From Nocardia sp. MH4 (lineage in GTDB: Bacteria; Actinomycetota; Actinomycetes; Mycobacteriales; Mycobacteriaceae), in the NCBI RefSeq assembly GCF_019266065.1, contig NZ_LPNR01000077.1, positions 1 to 44,251 of the forward strand: DNA of 44,251 bases, given 5' to 3'. Of the stretch, positions 9,728 to 18,544 are shown one piece after another. The notes below the pieces were generated by a model. That model was not told the DNA's origin. It did no database searches and was given only the letters and a program-made list of their open reading frames with translations. Position 1 is the stretch's first letter. Each line of letters begins with the position of its first letter. The position numbers and the translations under genes were made by a program.

Positions 9728-11326
9728 TCAGCGGGTGTCGCCGTCGATGCGCAGACTGCCGCCGGAGTTGACCACGCGCATGACCATCGCCTTGGTCTGG
9801 CCGTTGATGGTGATGCTGGCCAGGCGCATGTCGGTCGAGCCGTCGGCGTTGTTGCCCTTGACCGCGGTGATGCTGGCGAAGGTGTCGACGGTGCGGTCGT
9901 TCCAGTACTCCCGGAACGCGGTCTCACTGCCGTAGACCTTCTGCGCGGCCGGGGTCAGCAGCGACCAGGAACCGGCCGGATTGCTGAAGAAGTTCTCCAC
10001 CAGCAGGCCGGCCGAGCCGATGTCGACAGTGCCGACGTTGGCGGTCTGTCCGAGCGCGACCGGAGCCGCGCTGCTCGACGCCGGACCGGCCGAGGCCTGC
10101 ACCGAGGTCGACGGATTCGCCTGCACCTGCGGGGAATTCGAGTCCGAGCTGTTCATGGCGCTGACCGCGACGGCGATCGCGGCGACCACCGCGCCGACAC
10201 CGGAACCGATCAGCACCGCACGGCCCTTGCCCGCCTGCTTGCGCGGCAGCGGCGCGGGCTGCGCCGCGGTCGGCGGGTGCGCGGCCGTGTCGTGGCGCGC
10301 GGGCGGACGCGGATTCGACCGGATCTGCCGGGTGGTCGCGGTGGACGCCCCGGCGTGCGAGGTCCGGTTGCCGGACTGCCGGATGACCTGGGTCGCGGCC
10401 GCGGAATTGCGGCGGCCGTAGGCCTCGCTGGCGGGAACGAACCCGGCGGGCACCGCGTCGGCGTCGGCGAACGCGGCCAGCGCGTCGCGGGCCTCGGTCA
10501 TCGTCGGCCGGTCCAGCGGGTCCGGGCTGAGCAGGTCGAGCAGGAAGTCGGTCGCCGGGCCCGCGTTGCGCGGCTCGCGCACCTGGCCGTTGGCCGCGGC
10601 GTAGAGCACCGCGAGCGGGTTGGCGTTGGCACCGTAGGGCGGCTCGCCCTCGAGCGCGTGGAACAGGGTGGCGCCGAGCGCGAACACGTCGGCGGCCGGC
10701 GTCGGATCGGAGCCGCGCGCGACCTCGGGCGCCAGGTAGGCGGCGGTACCGCAGATGAGACCGGTCTCGGTGAGGGTGACGTCACCGGCGGCGCGGGAGA
10801 TGCCGAAGTCGGTGATCTTCACCTCACCGTGGTCGCCGAGCAGGATATTGCCCGGTTTCACGTCCCGGTGCACCAGGCCCGCCTGGTGGGCGGCGATCAG
10901 CGAGGACGCCACCTGTTCGCCGATGCGGGCGACCTCGGTCAGCGGCAGCGGACCCTTCTGCCCTAATTCGGCAGCCAGGCTGACGGACTTGAGGTACTCC
11001 ATCACCAGGCACGGATCACCGTTGTGCTCGGTGATGTCGAAGACCACGATGGCATTGGGATGCTGGAAGCGTGCCGCGTTGCGGGCTTCCCGAATCGCAC
11101 GCTGACGCAGGACATCCCGCTCACCCTCGGGCAGGCTGGGCTTGATGTGGATCTGCTTCACAGCCACGGAGCGTTGGAGGCGTTCGTCGACAGCGCGCCA
11201 TACAACGCCTGTGCCGCCGCTACCAATACGCTCGACCAGGCGGTAATGCTCCGCGATCTTCTGACCGGTATCGATGGCGCCTACTCCGAACCTTCTCGAA
11301 ATTGTGACATCCCGCGTATTGACCAT
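9728..11326 (-). CDS. Membrane Ser/Thr protein kinase with NTF2-like-looking sensor domain
   Basis: This is a PknB-type (Hanks) kinase of 532 residues. The kinase domain spans about 28-288: Gly-rich loop IGSGGTGVV (34-42), Lys57 in VAVKQ, catalytic loop HRDVKPGN (153-160), DFG (173-175) and APE (199-201). A Pro/Thr/Arg-rich linker (290-368) leads to one membrane helix (about 370-391). The outer part of roughly 140 residues ends in a compact domain (SWSLLTPAAQKVYGSETAF, then YWNDRTVDTF and TMRVVNSGGS-like strands) that resembles small alpha+beta NTF2-like folds; PASTA repeats are absent. The gene lies 88 bases downstream of a penicillin-binding lipoprotein on the same strand, suggesting a cell-wall signalling role. 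The domain call is by pattern only. Confidence 0.92.
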   Translation of the reverse strand: MVNTRDVTISRRFGVGAIDTGQKIAEHYRLVERIGSGGTGVVWRAVDERLQRSVAVKQIHIKPSLPEGERDVLRQRAIREARNAARFQHPNAIVVFDITEHNGDPCLVMEYLKSVSLAAELGQKGPLPLTEVARIGEQVASSLIAAHQAGLVHRDVKPGNILLGDHGEVKITDFGISRAAGDVTLTETGLICGTAAYLAPEVARGSDPTPAADVFALGATLFHALEGEPPYGANANPLAVLYAAANGQVREPRNAGPATDFLLDLLSPDPLDRPTMTEARDALAAFADADAVPAGFVPASEAYGRRNSAAATQVIRQSGNRTSHAGASTATTRQIRSNPRPPARHDTAAHPPTAAQPAPLPRKQAGKGRAVLIGSGVGAVVAAIAVAVSAMNSSDSNSPQVQANPSTSVQASAGPASSSAAPVALGQTANVGTVDIGSAGLLVENFFSNPAGSWSLLTPAAQKVYGSETAFREYWNDRTVDTFASITAVKGNNADGSTDMRLASITINGQTKAMVMRVVNSGGSLRIDGDTR

Positions 11327-11414
11327 GGATATGGTCCGTCGACGAGTGTAGCTGGCCCGGTGTGGACCGCGTGCGGCAGCGTGGGTATTGCTCGCCCACA
11401 GAGCGTGACATAGA

Positions 11415-13157
11415 TCATCGTTTGGCTCTCAGCATCCGTCCGGCCGCTTCGACGGCGGGGCCCGAGCTGCCCGCGTCGGCCACGAAGACAGCGAACGCGA
11501 GATCGCCGTCGATGCCGACGAACCAGCCGTGCGCGTGCTTGTCGTCGAGATATTCCGCGGTGCCGGTCTTGCCGAGCAGCCCCGGGATATCGCGCAGCGC
11601 GGTGGCGGTGCCCGCGGTCACCGTCTCGCTCATCATGGTCTCTATCTGCGACGTCACGTTCGCGGGCACCGGCGCGGAGGCGCGGTCGGCGGTGCCGGGA
11701 CGCCCCCGCACGATGGCGGGCGCGGGCGCGGAACCGTGCGCGAGCGAGGCGGCGACGAGCGCCATCCCGAACGGCGAGGCGGTGACGCTGCCCTGGCCGA
11801 TGCTCGACTCGACCTGCTGGGCCGGATTCTGCGCGGGCGGAACCTTCCCGGTGACAGTCGTCAACCCGGGTGTCACATAATCCACGCCCAACCCCAGCTG
11901 CGCGGCCGCCGCGGTGAGCCCGTCGGCGGGTAGTCGCACGCCCAACTCGGCCATCGTGGTGTTGCAGGAGCGGGCGAAGGCGGTGTGCAGCGGCACCTGT
12001 CCGAGATCGAAGCCGTTGTCGTTGGGAATCGTGCGGCCCTCGATGGTCGCGCGGCCGGGGCAGGGCAGCACCGTGTCGACGGTGACCCCGCCCGCCTGCA
12101 GCGCGGCCGAGACGGTGACGGTCTTGAAGGTCGACCCCGGCGGGTAGAGGCCGGTGAGCGCGATCGGGCCCTGGGCGTCGGCGGGCGCGTTCTGCGCGAC
12201 GGCGAGCACCTCCCCCGTCGACGGGCGCAGCGCGACGATCGCGGCGGGCTGCTCGATCGGGGTCAGCGCGGCTTCGGCGGCGTTCTGCAGGTCGATGTCG
12301 ACGGTGGTGGCGATGTCGGCGGTCGGGGTGGCGTCGGGGCCGGCGATGCGCTGGGTGCCCTCGGCGGTCTGCGCGCGCACGGCCCAGCCCGCCGAGCTGT
12401 CGGCCTGCTGCTGCCACAGTTCGGCCAGCCCGGCGGTGGTGGGTCCGGCCAGGCTCTTGTCGACGGTGAGCAGCCGGGTCTGCGGCGCGAGCGTCACCCC
12501 GCGTACCCCGGTCAGCGCCTGCTGCACCGGGGCGATGTCGGCCGCGCGCAGCGCGACCGCGACCACCGGTTTGCCTTGCGCCGCGGCCAGATCCGCCCGC
12601 AGCGTGGCCTCGGTGACGCCCTGCGGCGCGAGCAGCGCGGCGACCGCGGGCAGGTCGGCGTCCGGGGCGACGTTCACCAGCGTCACCACCTGCTCGGTCA
12701 TCAGCTCACCGCCCGAGGCGTCGAGCACCCGCGCGGGTTTCGGGTAGACGGGGCTGTAGCTGAGCGGGCCGAGCTCCAGGCCGGGCGCGACCGTGGTGGG
12801 GTTCCAGGTGATCTTCCAGCCGTCGGCGTCGGTGGCGGCGCCCGTGCTGGTGTAAGTCCACTCGTCGCGGCCCTCGGGGCCGAATTTCCACGTCGATTCG
12901 AGGGTGAAGGTGGTGTCGTCGGTGGCCGAGACGCGGACCGAATCGGTCTTGCCGAGGTTGTCGAACAGGGTGGTCAGCGTCGCGCGGGCCTGCTCGGGCG
13001 CATCGGTGAGCGCCGCCGCGGCGGCCGCGTCACCGCTGCTCAGCGCGGCGGCGAAGGACTCGGCGACGGTCTGCGGCTGGTCCGGTCCGGACGAGCACGC
13101 GACGGGCATCAGGGCGAGCGCGAGGAGCAGGACCGGTGTCTTGCGGGAGAGGCGCAC
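11415..13157 (-). CDS. Penicillin-binding transpeptidase, MecA-N type lipoprotein
   Basis: This is a class B penicillin-binding protein of 580 residues that should cross-link peptidoglycan outside the membrane. A signal peptide ends at Cys21 (MPVAC, a slightly irregular lipobox). Residues 27-125 match the MecA N-terminal NTF2-like domain (TVAESFAAALSSGDA, then DGWKITWNPTTVAPGL). A dimerisation segment follows, then the transpeptidase: GSTFK with Ser342/Lys345, SCN at 397-399 and KTGTA at 530-534. The layout matches the mycobacterial penicillin-binding lipoprotein Rv2864c. Start GTG 13157. It is probably co-transcribed with the acyltransferase upstream (45 bases) and the kinase downstream. Confidence 0.93.
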   Translation of the reverse strand: MRLSRKTPVLLLALALMPVACSSGPDQPQTVAESFAAALSSGDAAAAAALTDAPEQARATLTTLFDNLGKTDSVRVSATDDTTFTLESTWKFGPEGRDEWTYTSTGAATDADGWKITWNPTTVAPGLELGPLSYSPVYPKPARVLDASGGELMTEQVVTLVNVAPDADLPAVAALLAPQGVTEATLRADLAAAQGKPVVAVALRAADIAPVQQALTGVRGVTLAPQTRLLTVDKSLAGPTTAGLAELWQQQADSSAGWAVRAQTAEGTQRIAGPDATPTADIATTVDIDLQNAAEAALTPIEQPAAIVALRPSTGEVLAVAQNAPADAQGPIALTGLYPPGSTFKTVTVSAALQAGGVTVDTVLPCPGRATIEGRTIPNDNGFDLGQVPLHTAFARSCNTTMAELGVRLPADGLTAAAAQLGLGVDYVTPGLTTVTGKVPPAQNPAQQVESSIGQGSVTASPFGMALVAASLAHGSAPAPAIVRGRPGTADRASAPVPANVTSQIETMMSETVTAGTATALRDIPGLLGKTGTAEYLDDKHAHGWFVGIDGDLAFAVFVADAGSSGPAVEAAGRMLRAKR

Positions 13158-13202
13158 GCGACCGAGGGTAGCCGGATTCGCGGTGCGCGTAGGAACCTCG
13201 CG

Positions 13203-15296
13203 CTACCACCAACCGGTGATCGCGCCGATCTGGCGGCCGAGTTCGGGTGCCAGCGAGCGCGCGTAACTGGCCGTGAGGTGGTGTTCGTCGCGATAGATGA
13301 GCACATTGCCCTCGACCACACGACAGCGTTGCGGTCGGCAGACGGCATCGGAGAGGTCGAGCAGGTAGACGTTCGGGTAGCCGGCGGCCGGTTCCTCGGC
13401 CGGGTCGCGGGCATCGAGAGCGGCGGCGCGATCGAGCCCGCAGCTGTCCGGATCGCCGCGGTGGGCCAGGCAGTCGGTGGCGCGGTAGAGCACGCCGTCG
13501 CGGCGCAGGCGCGGAGTGTCGCGCAGCGCAAGCACATTCAGGCCGCGATCCTGCAGGGCCGACCACACCTCGAGGTATTCGCCGGGCACTTCGTCGCCGA
13601 GGCCGTCCTTGCGGTAGCGCGTGGACAGCGTCAGTACCCAGTCCGGCGGCTCCGCGGTCAGCCGGTCGAGCACCTCCTGCGACCACTCGTGGCACTCGGG
13701 AAACGGCCATTCGGCATAGGACGGCTGGTCGGCCAGGGTGACCGGACAGCCCTCCTTGAGATAGGAGATCACCCGGATGCCGTGTTCGGCGCCGAGCAGT
13801 TCCAGCGCGGGAATCCAGTGCTCGGAGTGCGATCCGCCGACGACCGCGATCGACCGGGCCGCGTCGGGGTCGCCGTAGACGCAGGTGCGGACCTCACGGT
13901 TGGGGGTGATGCAGCCGTCGGTCGTCGGCGGCGGGGTGTCGGCCTGGCCTTCGAACACCGTGGGGCGCATCGGTTCCGGCGAGTACTCGATACCGGAGAG
14001 CAGCGCGGCCGCCCCCGGGTACCGCGTGGAGTCCAGCGCTTGCGGGGGCACCGCCGGGTTGGCCCGCAGCACGACCTGCCAGCCCACCGCCGAGACCAGC
14101 ACGGTGACGGCGAGCGCGGTGACCAGCGGGCCGGTCAGGCGGTGCCCGCCCGCCGCGCTCGTCTGCCCGGTGGGCGGCAGCCGCAGCGGCGTCTCGATCA
14201 GCCGGGTCGTGAGGGCGGCCAGCACCAGCGAGATGCCGATCACCACCAGCCCGTCGACGAGCCCGGCGTGCGCGCGGCCGGTCTCGGCCAGATAGAAGAT
14301 CAGGATCGGCCAGTGCCACAGGTACAGCGGATAGGCCAGCGCCCCGAGTTCGGTGCACACGCGCCCGGCCAGCAGCCGGTTCGGCCACGCGGTCACCGTC
14401 GCGGCGCCGAAGCCGGAGGCGATCACCAGGCAGGCCGCGGCCACCGGCCACAGCGCCGCGACGCCGGGAAACTGGTTGGCGCCGTCGAACATCGGGCCGC
14501 ACGACAGCACCATCAGCAGGCCCGCCGCGGCCGCGAGACCACGCAGCGCGCGCGGCACCCGCAGGGCGGGCGCGGCGACGGCGAGCGCGGCGCCCGCCAG
14601 CAGCTCCCAGACCCGCGCGATGCTGTCGTAGTAGGTCCACGCCTGGTGCTGCGCGGTGCCGAATGCGGCGTACCAGAACGAGAGCAGGCCCAGCCCGGCC
14701 AGCGCGACCAGCAGCGTCGGGCGACCGGCCGCGCCGCGACGGCGCAGCCACGCCCACCCCGCGAGGACGGCGAGGATCGCCAGATAGAACTGGCCCTGCA
14801 CCGACATCGACCACAGATGCTGCAGCGGGCTGACCGAGGGGTCGGGCGCGAGATAGTCGAGTTCGGCCGTGGCCAGATACCAGTTCTGCACGTAGAACAT
14901 CGAGGCCAGCGTCTGCGCCGCGGTCTCGCCCAGCTGGGTGTAGGGCCGCAGCGCCACGGTGGCGACCGCGATCGCCGCCAGGACGACGACCAGCGAGGGC
15001 ATCAGCCTGCGCGCGGTCCGGCGCGCGGTCGCGCCCGCGGCCACCCCACCGCGCCGTTCGACGCCGCGGACGACCGCGCCGGTGAAGAAGAATCCCGACA
15101 ACACCAGGAACACGTCGACGCCGCCGGACACCCGGCCCGCCCACACGTGGAACGCCACGACCAGCGCGATCGCCAGACCGCGCAACCCGTCCAGATCCCG
15201 ACGCCGGACCGCCGGACCGGCGAGCGGTCCGGACTGGATTGTCGCCTCCGGCTGAACCGGCAACGCGGATTGCACCTTCGGCACCAACGACCCCAC
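13203..15296 (-). CDS. OafA/YrhL-type membrane acyltransferase with SGNH domain
   Basis: This 697-residue protein joins an acyltransferase-3 membrane domain (about 33-410, ten or so helices) to an extracytoplasmic SGNH hydrolase-like domain (about 440-690). The membrane part has DLDGLRGLAIALVVAFHVW with the conserved His50, then a second conserved block VDVFLVLSGFF and LYLWHWP. The SGNH part has VVGGSHSEHW (Ser489) and the closing Asp/His block YRDEHHLTASYA. Such enzymes acetylate or acylate surface sugars, peptidoglycan or secreted glycoconjugates. The adjacent penicillin-binding protein and kinase suggest a cell-envelope substrate. GTG 15296 is the only reasonable start. The acyl donor and acceptor are unknown. 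Confidence 0.92.
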   Translation of the reverse strand: MGSLVPKVQSALPVQPEATIQSGPLAGPAVRRRDLDGLRGLAIALVVAFHVWAGRVSGGVDVFLVLSGFFFTGAVVRGVERRGGVAAGATARRTARRLMPSLVVVLAAIAVATVALRPYTQLGETAAQTLASMFYVQNWYLATAELDYLAPDPSVSPLQHLWSMSVQGQFYLAILAVLAGWAWLRRRGAAGRPTLLVALAGLGLLSFWYAAFGTAQHQAWTYYDSIARVWELLAGAALAVAAPALRVPRALRGLAAAAGLLMVLSCGPMFDGANQFPGVAALWPVAAACLVIASGFGAATVTAWPNRLLAGRVCTELGALAYPLYLWHWPILIFYLAETGRAHAGLVDGLVVIGISLVLAALTTRLIETPLRLPPTGQTSAAGGHRLTGPLVTALAVTVLVSAVGWQVVLRANPAVPPQALDSTRYPGAAALLSGIEYSPEPMRPTVFEGQADTPPPTTDGCITPNREVRTCVYGDPDAARSIAVVGGSHSEHWIPALELLGAEHGIRVISYLKEGCPVTLADQPSYAEWPFPECHEWSQEVLDRLTAEPPDWVLTLSTRYRKDGLGDEVPGEYLEVWSALQDRGLNVLALRDTPRLRRDGVLYRATDCLAHRGDPDSCGLDRAAALDARDPAEEPAAGYPNVYLLDLSDAVCRPQRCRVVEGNVLIYRDEHHLTASYARSLAPELGRQIGAITGWW

Positions 15297-15417
15297 AGAT
15301 TCGTTTCCCTACCCCACAGCGCGGGGGTGTGTTTCCCGGCAAGTAACCATCAATTTGCCGTAGCGACACCGTGGAAGCAAACCGCCGAGCCGTGCGCGGG
15401 GCCGTCGATGTGAGGGG

Positions 15418-16290
15418 TCAGTCGACGCGCCAGGGCGCGGTCACCAGGACCGCGGCGTCGGTGTCGTCGAGGTCGATGTCGAACACCTCGGTGAGGACTT
15501 TCGGCAGGTCGGTGGGGTCGAGGTCGCGCGCGGACCAGGTGCCGTCGGGGTATTCGGTGGTCAGCGTCAGGTCGTCGAGGACGTGGTGCACGTCGGGCCG
15601 GAAGCGCTGCACGAACGGCCGGGTGGTGAACGGCGAGCGTGGCGAGGTCGACACGAAATGGTTGCCGACGGCGTAGTCGATCCGGTACTGCGGGTCCAGG
15701 GTGAACGCGTAGCGGTCCTGCCAGCCGTCCCGGGCGAACTGGTGCAGCACCCACAGGTCGGCGCCCAGTTCGCCGGTGCGGCGTTCGAGCCGGAAGCGCC
15801 ACCGGCCCAGCGTGAATTCGCCGTGCTCGTCGGTCAGTTCGAACGGCGCGAGCGGCCCGGCGCCGAAGCCGACGTCGCAGATCCACACTCGCGCGTCGTC
15901 GGCGGTGGTGACCCGGATCAGGGCGTGGGTGGCGGGCCGGATCGCGCCGGAGTCGAGCGAACCCATGGTCACCCGGCCGCTGAGCCCGGTGACGCCGAAG
16001 CCGAGCCGCTCCAGCGCGGCGGCGAAGAGGGTGACGTTCTCGTAGCAGTAGCCGCCGCGGCGCCGGGTCACGAGCTTGTCCTGGAGGGTGGCCAGGTCCA
16101 GCGGGATGCCGCGCCCGAGGATGATCTCGAGGTTCTCGAACGGCACGGCCGTGGTGTGCGCGGCGACCAGCGCGTGCAGGGTCCGCACGGTCGGGGTCCG
16201 TGGCCCGTCGTAGCCGATGCGCGCCAGGTAAGCGTCCAGATCCAGCTCTTCGCCCTGCCAGCGGTCGGCCCGCTGCGTCGGTTCGGTCAC
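15418..16290 (-). CDS. nat: Arylamine N-acetyltransferase
   Basis: NAT moves acetyl or other short acyl groups from CoA to arylamines and hydrazines such as isoniazid. The 290-residue length is typical. The Cys-His-Asp triad is intact: Cys82 in RRRGGYCYEN, His122 in PATHALI and Asp139 in WICDVGFG. The N-terminal helical domain has DLDAYLARIGYDGP and TTAVPFENLEI. GTG 16290 is chosen because an AAAGAGGAG ribosome site ends shortly before it. In mycobacteria nat belongs to the sterol-catabolism region; here it stands alone between an esterase and an acyltransferase, so its physiological acceptor is open. Confidence 0.95.
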   Translation of the reverse strand: MTEPTQRADRWQGEELDLDAYLARIGYDGPRTPTVRTLHALVAAHTTAVPFENLEIILGRGIPLDLATLQDKLVTRRRGGYCYENVTLFAAALERLGFGVTGLSGRVTMGSLDSGAIRPATHALIRVTTADDARVWICDVGFGAGPLAPFELTDEHGEFTLGRWRFRLERRTGELGADLWVLHQFARDGWQDRYAFTLDPQYRIDYAVGNHFVSTSPRSPFTTRPFVQRFRPDVHHVLDDLTLTTEYPDGTWSARDLDPTDLPKVLTEVFDIDLDDTDAAVLVTAPWRVD

Positions 16291-16372
16291 CGTGCTCCTC
16301 TTTCGCCTCGACAACTCCCCCCGGACAACGCACCGTGCCGGATCGGTGTTCCGCCGCGCCCGTCGACGCGGG

Positions 16373-17365
16373 TCAGGCGGCGCATTTCGCGCCGACGGGC
16401 GGCGCGGGCGCGGTGACCACGCCCGCCCCCACATCCACGACGTAGTCGCCGACGGCGGGCGCGAGCGGTTCGGTGCCCGCGAGCAGGCGCAGCACCACGC
16501 ACCCGCCCTCGAAGAACGCGGGTCCGATGTCGTGGTTGCCCGGCACGACGGCGCCGGACAGGTCGCGCCCGCTGACGACGGTGTAGAACGAGTACGGCTT
16601 GCCCGCCGCCGCCAGCGCGTCCCGCAGCTCCACACTGGTGCGGAACGGCACGATGGCATCGGCGGTGCCGTGGATCAGGAAGGCCCGGCGCATGCTCATC
16701 CGGTCGGCGAGCAGCGCGGGTGAGCGCTCGGCGTAGGCGAGCGGGCAGCCGATCGGGGTGCAGCCGCCGGCGTCGCGTTCGATCTGACGAGGCAGCGCGG
16801 GATCCACCGCCGCGCCGTCGGCCCACATCGTGAAATCGTCGGCGGGACCGTAGTTGTCGACCCAGTAGTCGAACAGTCCGGCGGGACCGTGTGCGACAGC
16901 CAGGCCGCTGGTGATGCCGCCCTGGCTCCAGCCCCACAGCACCGTGGTCGCCACGGCCGGGTGCGCATCGCGGTACCACCGGGTCGCTTCGACCACGTCG
17001 TGCCAGCCCGCCCACAGATTCCACTCCCCGGCCCGCCACGGTCCCTCGGCGCTGCGCAGGTCCATCAGCAGGATCGGCGAGCCGCCGACGAGCGCCAGCG
17101 AGGTCAGGTACGGCGCGAAGTCGGCCGAGGAGCCGCCGTGCCCGTGCACCGCCACCACCAGCTGATCGTCCGAGATATCGCCCGGCGCACAGCGATACGG
17201 CTCGTACACCCGCCCGGTGGCCCGCTCGCCGTCGACGGTGATACGCACCGGGACCACGCTCACCCCCGGCGCGCACACCGGCTGCGCGACCGCGCCCGGC
17301 CCACCGACGAGCACACCACCCACCAGCACCACCACCGCCGCGACGACCCGGCCCCACTGCCTCAT
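16373..17365 (-). CDS. Secreted alpha/beta hydrolase (PHB-depolymerase/feruloyl-esterase-like)
   Basis: This is an exported esterase-like protein of 330 residues. A signal peptide covers about residues 1-27 (hydrophobic run, then GPGAVAQP). The fold is read from VVAVHGHGGSSADF (oxyanion hole), the nucleophile elbow LWGWSQGGI with Ser147, the acid in HGTADAIVPF and the His in PGNHDIGP. Several Cys pairs (for example GGCTPIGCP) suit an oxidised extracytoplasmic protein. It looks nearest to the poly(3-hydroxybutyrate) depolymerase/LpqC-type esterases, but the natural substrate cannot be told. ATG 17365 gives the best signal peptide; the longer open frame upstream lacks homology. Confidence 0.8.
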   Translation of the reverse strand: MRQWGRVVAAVVVLVGGVLVGGPGAVAQPVCAPGVSVVPVRITVDGERATGRVYEPYRCAPGDISDDQLVVAVHGHGGSSADFAPYLTSLALVGGSPILLMDLRSAEGPWRAGEWNLWAGWHDVVEATRWYRDAHPAVATTVLWGWSQGGITSGLAVAHGPAGLFDYWVDNYGPADDFTMWADGAAVDPALPRQIERDAGGCTPIGCPLAYAERSPALLADRMSMRRAFLIHGTADAIVPFRTSVELRDALAAAGKPYSFYTVVSGRDLSGAVVPGNHDIGPAFFEGGCVVLRLLAGTEPLAPAVGDYVVDVGAGVVTAPAPPVGAKCAA

Positions 17366-17504
17366 GCCGTGATTGTCCGCTGTCGCAGTGCGCCGGACCC
17401 ACCGCACACGTCGCGACACGCGACCATAGGGGGCGGCTAGCGCACCGCGACAGCTGAGCACCACAGCCAGCTCAGCGCGCGGCAGCTCAGCACAGCATCG
17501 CGAC

Positions 17505-18494
17505 TCAGCGCAGCGCTTCCTCCGCTCCGCGGTGCAGCTGCACCGGCGCGGTCTTGCTCGCGGTCTCGGCGTTGATGCCCTTGGCGGCCGGATTCGCCTG
17601 TTCCAGTTGCGGTTTGCGTTCCAGCAGCGTCTCGGTGAGCACACAGGCCAGGTTCGCGTCGAGGTCGTCGCGGACGACGAGCAGGTTGGGCACCACGATG
17701 GTCGGCACATCGGCGGCCAGGCCGTAGGTGGCCGCGGGGATCGGCGCGGTCTCGTAGACCGGGTTGATCTCCTTCAGCTTCGGCAGCACCCCGGTGATGT
17801 CGAGGAACCGGACCTTGTCCTTGGCGGTGGTGAACAGGTCGGTGATGCCGGGCGTCGGCAGGCCGCCGGACCAGAACATCGCGTCGATCGAGCCGTCTTT
17901 GAGCCCGTCGACGGTCTTGGTGAGGTCCAGTCGTTGGGCGGCGATGTCGCTGTCGGGGTCGAGGCCCGCCGCCTGCAGGACGCGCTGCGCGATGACCTCG
18001 GTGCCGGATTTCGGCGACCCGGTGGAGACGCGCTTGCCGCGCAGGTCGGCCAGGGAGTTGATCCCGGCCTCGGAGCGCACGATGACCTGGGTGTAGTTGT
18101 CGTAGAGCCGTGCCAGCGCGCGCACCGGCTGCGCGCTGGCGAAGCTGCCCTTGCCCGCCACCGCGTCGGCCGCGGAGTCGGCCAGCGAGAACCCGACCTG
18201 GTAGGTGCCGCCGACGACCTGCTGGATGTTCTGCACCGAGGCGCCCGTCTCGGCGGCGGTGGCCTTGACCTTGCCGTCGGTGGCGGCCGAGATCTGCTCG
18301 GCGTAGGCGTTGCCCAGCGCGAAGTACACGCCGGTGGCATTGCCGGTCGCGATGCCGATCCTGGTGTCCTGCCGCACGTCACAGGTCACCGCGCCGCCGG
18401 CGTCGGTGGTCGGGGTGTCCTGGCGTCCACCGCATCCGGTGAGCAGCGCGGCCGCGGCGGACACCGCCGCCACGGCGACCATTGTTCTGAGCAT
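17505..18494 (-). CDS. TAXI family TRAP transporter solute-binding lipoprotein
   Basis: This is the extracytoplasmic binding subunit of a TRAP transporter of the TAXI group. The 329-residue protein begins with a lipoprotein signal (ALLTGC, Cys21). The binding domain starts at IGIATGNATGVYFALGNAYA, the hallmark of TAXI proteins, followed by TAAETGASVQNIQQVVGG and LRGKRVSTGSPKSGTEV. It lies 50 bases downstream of its permease on the same strand, so the two form one Na+-coupled uptake system. Ligands in characterised TAXI systems are small acids such as glutamate or 2-oxoglutarate; the ligand here is unknown. Start ATG 18494. Confidence 0.93.
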   Translation of the reverse strand: MLRTMVAVAAVSAAAALLTGCGGRQDTPTTDAGGAVTCDVRQDTRIGIATGNATGVYFALGNAYAEQISAATDGKVKATAAETGASVQNIQQVVGGTYQVGFSLADSAADAVAGKGSFASAQPVRALARLYDNYTQVIVRSEAGINSLADLRGKRVSTGSPKSGTEVIAQRVLQAAGLDPDSDIAAQRLDLTKTVDGLKDGSIDAMFWSGGLPTPGITDLFTTAKDKVRFLDITGVLPKLKEINPVYETAPIPAATYGLAADVPTIVVPNLLVVRDDLDANLACVLTETLLERKPQLEQANPAAKGINAETASKTAPVQLHRGAEEALR

Positions 18495-18544
18495 GAGGTC
18501 CCCTCTCGTCGACGGCCACGTCGCCGCCTGCTGATGTCCACGGA

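Noticed and set aside
11985..15413. A 1142-codon open frame on the plus strand
   Set aside because: It is antisense to the penicillin-binding protein and acyltransferase genes, has an Arg/Gly/Gln-rich composition typical of mirror frames in GC-rich DNA, and shows no domain.
17445..17520. Repeated GCTGAG/CTCAGC units after the esterase and before the TRAP binding-protein stop
   Set aside because: The units are short and irregularly spaced. A 6-bp stem is possible but there is no clear repeat array or terminator.
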